Of a DNA stretch of 64,000 nucleotides, positions 39,512-49,600 are shown piece by piece. Position 1 is the stretch's first letter, and every line of letters starts with the position of its first letter. The DNA is taken from the NCBI RefSeq assembly GCF_011397635.1, contig NC_064761.1, positions 26,887,643 to 26,951,642 of the forward strand, written 5' to 3'. This stretch comes from Epinephelus fuscoguttatus. Lineage: Eukaryota > Chordata > Actinopteri > Perciformes > Serranidae. The position numbers were made by a program, and so were the translations under genes. The notes under the pieces were generated by a model. That model saw nothing but the letters and a program-made list of their open reading frames with translations, ran no database searches and was not told the origin of the DNA.

Positions 39512-40504
39512 CAGTTTTTTACAGTTGTTTACGTACTAAAATGAAAATTTTCACACAATTAACAGCTCTTTACACTCAAGAAGCAAAACACCTGCCCATA
39601 GTTGCACAACAATAAGCACAGACTCAGCTTCACACTTTTTGCAAAACTCTACACGCATTATCACACCTTAGACACAGATAAGGATTGTGAGGTTACTTCC
39701 TTCTCATTACAAAGCCCCTGCTTGCCAACGACCACACTAATGAACGAACTGGATAATCACATCCACCTGGTGTGGAAGCACACAGGTGCTTACTGTAAAC
39801 CAAGTGGACCACATGCAGTACATTGTCGTTTGGGACAATGTATCTTTCCATCGATCAGCTCTGGTCCACAGTTGGTTCCATGAGCACCCTGAATTTGCAG
39901 TCTTACACCTTCCACCATACTCCCCATTCCTAAACCCAACAGAGGAATTTTTATTTGTCTACACTTTATAGTAGGAAGAAAAACTACTATTTTGTTCTGA
40001 TTTTCATTGTTGATCTGTTACTGTAACTGAGTATGGTAAGAAATAAATATTTTCAGTCTGCAGCAGTCTGCAATCAGTGTTGTGTTTGTTTGTTGTATTT
40101 GTGTACTTTCTCTGTATACCTCAAAGTAATCATGAAGAATGTTGTGGGTTTGACAATATCTTTTTGTCATCTAAATTATCCCTTACATAAAAATGTCTGG
40201 CAAAAAAAGTCTAGCACTAGACCAGCTATTTCCTAAAACAGGGGTTTTTACAAATGTATTTTGTATTGATCACTGTAGTGTGTAACTGACTGCAGTAGTG
40301 TCTGATCATTTGAAAACTATGTTAGTGAGATGAAAATAAAACAGCATTTTTATAAATATGTGTATATGTTTTGACTGAAGTGTGTCATTTTGCAAATAAT
40401 CTAGGAGTTATGCAAATTGGGTGTGGTGTTTGGGTAACTGTGTGAATATTTTGGAAAAAGGAGCCCTGTTTTCAAAATTGTGTGTAAACAATTGAGAAAA
40501 ACTG
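39512..40504. mobile_element. Tc1/mariner (IS630)-type element, internally deleted, with transposase remnant
   Basis: Terminal repeats CAGTTTTTTACAGTTGTTTAC and (inverted) CAGTTTTTCTCAATTGTTTAC are flanked by TA on each side (39510-39511 and 40505-40506). Inside, 39786-39950 translates to a DDE-3 type transposase piece: QYIVVWDNVSFHRSALV, with the second catalytic Asp, then HLPPYSPFLNPTEEF, with the last acidic residue. Both are characteristic of the Tc1/mariner/IS630 superfamily. At 993 bp and with a stop just after the motif, it is dead. Confidence 0.8.
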
Positions 40505-40699
40505 TAATATAACTCTAAGCAATTGTTAGTTTGCCCAATTTGTTTCATTAAAGTCACAAATGAGGATAAAACGATTTAAAAATCTGACACAAAGTGAGTT
40601 AAATCACATTTACAACTGAATGCATGGCCGCTGAGTTCACAAACAGGATAATACAGCAGTCAGTAAAGATACTGGGCAAAAAAAAAAAGGATGTCAAAA

Positions 40700-41085
40700 G
40701 CTAATAGGCGTTCCTACGCAAACCAATGATCTACATGGGCGTTCCTGTCGTGCATGACAAGAACGCCGTGCCACAGCTGCAGTCAGACCCTACTGTGTGG
40801 CTTTGCGTTACAGAGAATCACATGAATTTACCTTACCCGTCACACCACCACCATCACCCTTTTTCTCCCCCTCCCGCCGTCCCTCTCTAACCCCCCACCA
40901 TCTCTCTCCACTTCTCCCAGTAAGCTGACACTGCGCATTTACACGTTAGCTGCTTTTACCTCTAATAGGATCAGGGGGACTTACATTGTCATCTGATAAA
41001 ACTAAGCAGCTTGATAACTGCACTGCTCCTTCTTAACCAATTTATGCGCAATTAGGATAACAGTGGAAGGACAAAAATGTATTAA
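40700..41085. promoter_or_regulatory. Possible conserved non-coding block upstream of rx (weak)
   Basis: After the repeat-rich DNA around it, this stretch has moderate GC content, is not repeat-like and holds homeodomain and GATA-like words: CTAATAGGATC, CTGATAAAACTAAGC, CTTGATAACTGC, CAATTAGGATAAC. It could be a distal rx element, about 4 kb upstream of the putative promoter. The call rests on composition only. Confidence 0.25.
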
Positions 41086-41699
41086 CAAAATCATAAGGGG
41101 ATAAACGAGCACCCTAGACTATCATTACTCCGTAAGCTTGTTGGCAGTGAGAGTCATTTTGCAAACAGACTGGTTAGACTGAAATTTGAAATCACGATGA
41201 TACTTTTCTTTGTCTGTTGGAGCCACAGTTTGACCCAAATGTTGCCTGGATTGTATGACTATCACTGTCTGCCGTCCACTTTTATTCACAGTTTGAACTA
41301 CACCAATGAGTTGTCAAGTAAAAGAATGTTTACACACACATTACAGTCAGGTTAATAAATCACTTAACTTCTAGTCATCAAGCTAATACAGTATGTATAT
41401 GGAATCAATGTTGTTTTTATGAAGGCATCATTACATTAGGTGAAAAATATTCCAGATGTCTTGTGCATCATTTCAAATCTTTAATCTAAATTTTTAACTA
41501 ATATTTTTTATTACTATAAATTTTTAAATGTGGTATCTGCGCAAGCTTTTGGATTTAAACCAGAGTTTAAAATAAAGTTTTGGTCAGTTTGGCTGCACAG
41601 TGTGAGGTTGTACTGTCTGTTCCACCAGCAGGACAGGGGTAATGAAGAGTTTTAAGAATTCAGCAATTACTGCAATACCTCAGTGGCAGTATATACTGT

Positions 41700-42480
41700 A
41701 TCAATCAGTCTGGGCAGCAACTTTGTTTTTGTTAACATTACCGAAATCATGATCTTTCCCTAACCTTAACCAAAGTGCTTTTGTGGCCTAAACTGAACTA
41801 CAGACAACCTGTTTGCTAGAATAAATGTTTGCATTGTATGTTTCTGCAAACCACAGATATGTAACATCTGTACGTTATCATGTAGCACTTCAGCAATGCT
41901 TTGGTTTACATGTTACATGTGATTACATTTAGGCTCAAAAAACATTTGGTTATGGTTAGAAAAAGGTCATGTTTTGGCTTAATATACCCGATTTTGGTGC
42001 CTCAATCACAACTGAAAATGCCACCGATGTCTCGACAAAAATCAACTGTTTCTGGGTCTCATACACTGGGAATACTGCTGAAGTCTTGCTAGAAGAAAAA
42101 TGTTTTGGTGGTACAATCGCTGCTGAAAATTCTACTGGTGTCTCACTTGTTGGTTTTGAACAATGGTCTGCAGTGGATGACAGCTTGGCAGCTAGCTCGC
42201 ATAGTTTTTACACCATCCTCTCAATTCCTGTTAACTAAGACAGCTCCCATACACACAGTCAGAACTACGTCACTTTGGAAATGTTGATATGATACCGTAT
42301 TGTAACGTATCTGTGGTTTGTGAAGACATACAATGCCAACATTTTTTTCTGGCGAATGGGCTGCCACAGACAGGAGACTGGACTCAAACCGAGAGTTCTG
42401 GTGTCACAGGCCTGCACTTTCTATATCTGCCATCCAGCCTCACCTTCTTCCAAACCAGCGCAGTACATAAATGTAAATTT
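41700..42480. repeat. Dispersed repeat, long copy
   Basis: The phrases AACCTTAACCAAAGTGCTTTTG, ACATGTTACATGTGATTACATTTAGG, GGTCATGTTTTGGC and CACTTTGGAAATGTTGATATG are stock fish repeat text. Part of it recurs at 32870-33260. Several open frames (e.g. 41969-42238) are accidental within it. Confidence 0.6.
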
Positions 42481-42979
42481 AATTGAAGAGTGAGAGACAA
42501 CAAGATTAGTAATTTCTTAATTATAAATTGCCTGATCTGAAGAACCCACTTTACATTTTAGTTCTGATAATTTGTCATTTAAAATCTCCACTTCACCCAT
42601 GACCAATGTCACATGCACATTCTCCCAATAGTAAAGACTGAAACTGAATCAGCTGTTAAATCAATGTTTCTCTATCTTATCCATAGATAGGTTTGAGGTC
42701 ACGGGTAATCTCTTTACGACTTTAGAGTCGTGGCCGATTTTCTGTGACATTAAGCCGGGGCCAACTCCACTGCTTTAAAGCTGCTAACAGACACTTTTGA
42801 ACTCAAGTATACAAACAAACAACATTTAAGTACATGATGATAATGAAGCAGCAGCGAGGCTTTTGTTTGCAGTCAACTTCCAGCATCACAACCTTGAGGA
42901 GTCTGTTTACTGTCATCACATCGCCTTGTCTAAAGCAGCTTTAAAAGGGATGTGTTAAAAAGCCTCCCAGTAAAGGCCT

Positions 42980-43545
42980 TTAAAGGGACAGTTCCCCCCA
43001 AAATCAAAAATGCATATTTTTCCTCTTCCCTGCAGTGCTATTTATCAGTCTAGATTGTTTGAGTGTAAGTTGCTGAGTGTTGGAGATATCAGCTGTAGAG
43101 ATGTCTGCCTTCTCTCAAATATAATGGAACTAGATGGGACTCAGCTTGTGGTGGTCAAAGCAACAAAAAATATATTTGAAAAACTCAACAGCAATGTCTC
43201 TTTCCAAAAATCATGACCCGCTTACTCAAGATAATCCACAGAGCTTGTTGTGAGCAGTTTCATGAAGGAACTATTTTCTTTCCAACAAAACTACACCTAC
43301 CAACCGTATCGCTGTTCAGAAGGAAGTGTGCATCTACTCATGGATGAGAGGCTTATGCTTGTGACAGTGTGAGATTTAAACATATATGGCGTCCTCCTCG
43401 GCTGAGCTGCAGCATTAGCTGGGTCAGTGGTGTTGTAGGTGAGCTAGCAGTAGATGACGCGTCCTACTGTGTGGTGATATGGTTGGCAGGTGTGGTTCGG
43501 TAGAAAGAAAATGGTTCCTACATGTAAAACATTTCTGCTGTAAAA
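42980..43545 (+). mobile_element. TTAAAGGGACAGTT-type dispersed element, one-sided
   Basis: Begins TTAAAGGGACAGTTCCCCCC and carries the well-known text ATTTATCAGTCTAGATTGTTT, GAGATGTCTGCCTTCTCTC, AATGGAACTAGATGGGACTC and CTCATGGATGAGAGGC. I do not see the opposite TTAA end, so it is probably truncated. The ~68-codon frame inside is typical of the repeat and not a gene. Confidence 0.65.
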
Positions 43546-44534
43546 TGGTTTCAGCTAAACACATGTATAGGAAATCACTACTTGTTCAGGTATATTTTTA
43601 CATTTCTAATTTTTAAGAGAATTAGTCTGCTAAATACAAAATAAATCTCACAATGTCTTGCTCCTAATGTGCACAAACTTAAGTATTTTAATATTTATCA
43701 GAAGAAAAGATAATAATAAACTTAGAAACATTATGTTGATTGTCACCAAATTGAATAAATTGTCGTTGTTATAATAAAATAAGTACCTGCAGAGTAAGTA
43801 CACAGAATAAGAATGTAGGTTTGTTATTTTTCATCAGTTGCTCCCCACAAACAATGAAAAGCTGATGTTACTGTATTGTTTCTTTCAAAATCAACCTACG
43901 AAAGTATTGTTATTGGAGGTAATTATCGCTTAACCTGAACTTTATTTTAAAACAGCTAATGACAGTACAACTCAAAATTATCAATGTTTTTTAAGGACTG
44001 AAAATTGTGTGAGGACTTTTTTTTTTATATATTCAAAAATAGGTTTAAATATAGGAAAAATAAGTTGCTATATTTTGCTCATACTTTATTTTTTGATCAC
44101 TAGCGTTATTAAAACTTAAGGGTTTTTTTTAAAAAATAAATTCATTTTTCCGTGTACCAGCATTTCAGATTAGATGGAGTTTGAACCGAGACTGATCACA
44201 TAAGGAAAAAGTCACAGAAGACAGTCTTACTTAGCTAAGTCCTTTACAGTTTTGATAAATGAAACAAAAATATTGTGTTGGTGGGATATTAATGTCAATA
44301 TGTATCTCTGACACCTCTTTAATTTACAATAGAATATTTGTTCTATTGTAAACTGATAGGTCAGCATCAGTCTCTATGCTGATAGTCATTTTACCTTGTG
44401 TGTTATCATTTCAAAGTTCCTTTTTTTCATGTAGTTGCGCATAATGGGGGGCTGGGTGTGCTAGTGAAAACCTTCAGTGGGTCTTTTGTCTTTAAAACAA
44501 AAAATCTATGAAAGAAAGTCTTGTCCAGGCTTCA

Positions 44535-44700
44535 TTAGCCTGGGCCTCCTGCTGTGGGGTGAATGGAAATGACATTTAAAACAATTACTTGAGCAGAAAC
44601 CAGCTGCCAATCACTCTTACAGGGGAAGGATTCCAATTAATAACCCTCTCCTAATCCCCTCGTTTCACCTCCTACGCCCCCTCAGCTTTGTCCACCTCTC
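44535..44700 (+). promoter_or_regulatory. Candidate rx upstream enhancer/promoter element (SOX + OTX-type sites)
   Basis: Non-repetitive block just upstream of the putative rx first exon. It contains AACAATT (44579-44585, SOX-type), CCAAT (44607-44611), GGATT (44628-44632, OTX-type on the opposite strand), AATTAATAA (homeodomain-type) and TAATCC (44652-44657, OTX-type). Published work on Rax/Rx describes a conserved upstream element bound by Otx2 and Sox2. This block has the right content and position (about 2 kb 5' of the start codon). The link is inference. Confidence 0.5.
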
Positions 44701-44874
44701 CCTCTGTCTTTCTCCTCCTGCACTCTCCTCTCTGAGCTGGCGCGCATGGCGTCTGAACTCAGCTGCTGAACGCTCTTTGCACTTCTTCTTCGTGGCTTTA
44801 TTCAGTTGCACTTCACTGGAGTGTTTCTGTCAGGACTGTTTACCACACAGAGAAATTATTCAGAGAGATGCAAG
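44701..44874 (+). other. Putative non-coding first exon of rx (5' UTR)
   Basis: A strong donor CAAG/GTAAGC follows 44874. A good acceptor with pyrimidine tract (TTTCCTCTGACTGCAG) precedes 46677, fifteen bases upstream of the rx start codon. The simplest model splices this exon to 46677. The exon's 5' end is unknown; 44701 is nominal. It contains ATGs at 44746 (seven-codon frame ending TGA 44767-44769) and 44868. Confidence 0.5.
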
Positions 44875-45603
44875 GTAAGCAGAGCCGGCTGAGTGACTGT
44901 GAGCGGTGCACATTGCGGATCTGGGAAGAGTGAAGTTGGAGGGTGAGCTGCTGAGAGGAACAGGTGGAGCACTGGCATCAGCAACTTTAACAGTTCAACA
45001 TAAGTACTTCCAGAAGGTAGGTTCGACCACTGGCTTGTTTTATGGCTGTCACACTTTTCACTGACACTGAACTTCAACTGTGGTGTCGTCATGAAACTGG
45101 AGATGTGTGGGTTGAAAAGATAGTGGTGTGCTCAGTAGGTAAATCTCAGGATGCACTGAACAAACACACGCTGGTTCTGTTCTGTCAATACTCCTGCTCC
45201 TCTATGTGTGAGTAACTGAAATCTGCTCTTATTCACATCTGATTATTTCTACTACACGGCAGAACACAGTTTTGCACACATCACTTCCACCTGCAACTCA
45301 GTCAATTCACTTTACTTGAGTTACTTTACTCAAGTATATTTTAATTAACCACAGTGTGACGTCCCAGATTTGGCCAAAAGGCTCTATTTCGTCCATTTTT
45401 TGAGCACATAAACCTCATTTGTTCCTCAGTAACATGCATTAACATTATATGCCATGAATGAAGTGCTTAATAGAAGCAGTCCATAACTGCAGACATCACA
45501 TTTGTGCTTTTCGTGCAACATTTGTTGTTCTTTAAAGATTTGGATCCTTTGCTACAGTTACAACTAATACTAACCGACACTAACCTTTGTTATGAGTGCG
45601 TAA

Positions 45604-46285
45604 AGTGGTGGAAAGTAACGCATTATATAAGAGTAAAATGATGAGATATGTGTTATTGATATGTCTAAGAAAGCCTTTTTTATTTCAGTAGACAGACTTT
45701 GAATTACACGCAGACACTGGTGGAAGAAGTATTCTGATCTTTTACGTGGGTAGATGTAGTAATAGAGTAGTGTAGAAATACTTTTTACAAGTAAAAGTCC
45801 TGCATTCAGAATCTTACTCATGTAAAAGTACAAAAAATTAGAATTAAAATATACTGAAAACGTAAGAAATAAAAGTACCCATTGTGCAGAATGGCCCTTT
45901 TAGAATATTATACAGGCCATATTGGGCCAATAATGAATTGAAATGATTGATTAACGTCACTCTAATTCTGCAGCTGATAACGGTGGAGCTATTCTTTACT
46001 ATATAGGCTGTGAATTTCACCAAGAGATCATTGATTTTTTATTTTGATCCATGTAATACGTCACAGTTTATTAGTTTATATTTGTATTGCTAATCTGAAT
46101 CTGCAAAATAACTAGTAACTAATGTTGTAAAATAAATGTATTTGAGTAAAAATACAATATTGGCTTCCTAAATGTAGTGGAGTAGAAGTATAGAGTAGCA
46201 AATCTTAAATACTCAAGCAAAGTAAAGTACCTCAAAATTTTATTTAAGTACTTGAGTAAATGTACTTAGTTACTTTCCACTACTG
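45604..46285. mobile_element. Dispersed 'AGTGGTGGAAAGTAAC' element
   Basis: Begins AGTGGTGGAAAGTAAC and ends GTTACTTTCCACTACT, an inverted repeat. The inside is the stock teleost text of AAGTAAAAGTAC/AAGTACTTGAGTAAATGTACTT runs. A related truncated copy lies at 63190-63690. It lies between the putative first exon of rx and its coding exon. Confidence 0.65.
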
Positions 46286-46691
46286 CACACATTATCGACT
46301 CTGGGTTTGGTTTTCATGAGAAATGTTTATTAGTTTTATATAAATGCAGAAATGTAATATGATTTTTTTTTTTAAAATGCATTAATTCCTTGTGATAATC
46401 AACATTGTACGGTCGTTAGTACTGATCATGCGTAAAAGTAGGTTAAGTTAAAAGTATGCATTAAGAGGTAATTTGTGTCATTAGTATCCATCAGCACACT
46501 CTTCAGTATGTACAGTAGCTCTCAGAGTCTAAGGGATAGACTCTCCCCCCCCGGACTCTGCGGAGGATAAGCGGGTTTAGATAGATGGACAAAGAGTCAT
46601 CTAAGGTAACCAGGTGATCTCTGACCCACTCCTGTACCTTCAGTCCTTCTCTTAAACCCCTTTCCTCTGACTGCAGTGCCCAGACGCTCGA

Positions 46692-49600
46692 ATGCATTTA
46701 TCACTGGATACCATGAGCATGGTGGACGACAGCTGCTTCTCGCCCAGCAACTTCCATGAATTGGGGAAAGGTGGGGGCGTCGCTGTGGGGGGCCGCGTCC
46801 ACAGCATTGATGTCATCCTGGGCTTCAGTAAAGACCAGGATCCCCTGCTCAGCCCTGCTGGGGCCCCACGACCCCATAAAGTGGACATAGATGGCCTGGC
46901 AGAGCCTGGGAGGCAGCAGGAGCCCTCATCACACCCGACCTACAGCGGGCACCTTTCCTCTCTGAGGAACAGCAGCACAGAGCAGCAGCAGCAGCAGCAG
47001 TACCACGGTGAGTCAGGCTGCTGCTGATGGTCTTCATCCTGACAACGCTTTCTGTCGTAGTATCACTTTGAAGAGTTTCACACCACCTGGTTTTAACTTT
47101 ATGTTGGTTGAGAACCTTCAGTTATTGAGGATAAAGTTTATGAATCATCTGATCTTTTGCCTCAAAGCATATGAGACGGTCAAAGATATTGATCAAACAG
47201 CAGCACCTCTGCTCAGGGAAGGCTGGATAAGTATGAGGTCTGAGTTCAGCGTTACAGAGATTTAAATTGGATTAGATAGAATTGATTTTGCTGCAGTGAA
47301 GTTTAGGATATTGATGCCTGTGAGCAAACATAATAAATCTTTCTTTGACCGCTGACTATAAAGTTTTCTGACCACCACCACAGAGTCAGTCTTTCCTGGT
47401 TCAAACTTATGCAGGGGCCAGAATCAACCTGTGAGGTCATGAAAAGTTCAAAGCCTAAACATGAGTTTATACTGTCAGCATCTCCATGAGATAAGAAAGG
47501 AAGCATATCAAACAGCATGTATAACACAGAGCATGCACTGAAAAGACATATTGCTAAAGCTTGTAGCTTAAAAAACTGTTTCTGACACAAATAACCATGG
47601 ACAGATTATCAGACAATTGGCCCCTGGGCACAGATATGCGGCCTCTAGGTTTTTTTTGTATGTCTTTGTAGTTATATTGCATCTTTTTGCTGATTTTTTT
47701 TGTCTTTGTAGTGGTTTTGTCTTTTTTAAGGTAATTTTGTGTCTTTTTTGGTGGAAATGTGTCTCATTGTAGTCGTGGTTTTTTGGTGTCTTTTTGGTGA
47801 TTTTGTGTCTGTAGTTGTTTTGTGTTTTTTTTTTAAGTAATTTGGTGTCTTTTTTAGTGATTTGTGTTTCTCTGTAGACATTTTGTGGGTTTTTTAGGTA
47901 ATTTGGTGTGTTTTTGGTGATTTTTGAGTCTCATTGTAGTCGTTTTTAAGGTAATTTGGTGTGTTTTTGGTGATTTTGTGTTTCTTTGTAGTCATTTTGT
48001 TTTGTTTTTTTAGGTAATTTGGTGTCTTTTGGTGATTTTATTTCTCTTTGTGGTCGTTTTGTGTTTTTTTTTTGTGGTAATTTAGTGTCTTTTTTGTTCA
48101 TTTTTTGTCTCCTTGTGGTTGTTTTGTCCCTTTGTGTAGTTATTTTGTGTCTCTTTGCAGTTCCTATGCATGTCTTTGTGGCCATTTTGAATCTCTTTGA
48201 CATTTTGGAAGAGACGGCCCACTTACAGTTAGGGCCCTGGGCCTGTGTCTGGTTGGCCTGTTCAGTAATCTATCCCTGCAATTAGCCACTCAAAAGGAGA
48301 TCTTTCTAAAACAAAAACAACTACAAAACATGCATGTATTGATATAATGTTTGCATGTTGACAAATCTGCACTGTAGTCCTATTAATTTAAAATCTGCAA
48401 TGGCAATTTTAAAAAATTAATTAATCAAAAATGGAGCATCATTTTTGGATCACATCCTGTTTGACAGCAGCTGATGATTAATTACTCTGACCTGTATGAA
48501 TGAGAGTTAGGTACCACTGGATCATATGTGTTGGTGCAGCGTTTCTGCATCCATTTAAAAGCATTCACATGTAAAGTCCGAATCACTGTTGCCATTTGGA
48601 GCCTGATGCATTAACTGTGTGAACTGTGTGGGCTGAGATTGAGAGATAAATCACAGGACAAGATGGTGTAGGGGGTTTATGTCCCCAAACCCAATCCCAT
48701 CCCCTTGTGGAATTCCCCTAATCTTCTCTTCTGTGCAGATTAGATTGTACAGTCGTTCATTCGGGTGTTATTGTTATCGTTCTGTCTCAGAATCAAATTC
48801 ATCACGTTTTTAATCTGAAGCTATTTTCACATGCAGGATCTGGCAGGTGGTTGGTGATTTGGTGGTAGAGACACAAAAATGTATTTTTGATGAACTGGAG
48901 ATGGATATATCTTGTGTATGTTGTCCGAATTCAGCCGATAAATCTTTGTGGACACTTGTTTTTCTTGAATAACGTACGTCAACTCCAGTGACATCACTCT
49001 TTTGTATGTAACTATCCTGTGAAGTCAGCCCAGTTCCCCCTGAATGAGCAACTTTTCTGTGTCTGGTGTCAGTCGGCCCCCTCCTCTCTGAGCTGAGATG
49101 TTCTGCTGGCTGATAAACAGTGGGCAGCCTTCAGACCAGTGGCTGTGATGGACTGACAGGCCAAGAGCTGGTCACTGAACCGGTCCTGACCTCTGCCTTT
49201 GTCAGAGCCTGGCCTTTGTCATGGCTGCTTAATGAGAGGTGGATAAATGAAGTCCCTAAAAATCCTGCTTTGCTTCTGCCTCTGCTCCTGTTTGCCAGTT
49301 GAAAGACCACAATGACCCCCCCTCCTTTATCTCTATCAACACAACTCAGTCACAGAAACATGCTCACATTTACATGCGTATACTGTCGGTTGTTTTACTG
49401 AAGCAGTGACAGGTGGACAGTGAAGTCGTCAACATGTATCGAAAACGTCAAATATAAACTATTATAATCAGGAAGGTTAACATTCCAACCAGTAGAAGTT
49501 AAGCATGAAGGTTCATTCTTGACTCCCATTTGACATTAAAAAAATTTAATTAAACACATTATAATCAAACTAACAATATATCCAACAACAATGTGGAAAC

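Larger units (their letters stand above)
29782..44534. other. matk-rx intergenic region
   Basis: 14.8 kb without a host gene that I can support. It contains the dispersed repeats, hAT-like, TTAA-type and Tc1/mariner-type elements listed separately, poly-A at 33921-33941, and long AT-rich stretches (35.5-36.6, 37.2-39.5 and 43.6-44.5 kb) with no recognisable content. Scattered open frames here lack motifs, splice support or family resemblance. Confidence 0.6.

Noticed and set aside
43010..43216. 68-codon frame that looks protein-like
   Set aside because: Part of the common TTAAAGGGACAGTT repeat, found in many fish sequences without a gene.
47946..48285. Long open frames on both strands (85 and 88 codons) with Lys/Thr-rich or hydrophobic composition
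   Set aside because: They are the two readings of the T/G-rich minisatellite; composition and period explain them.
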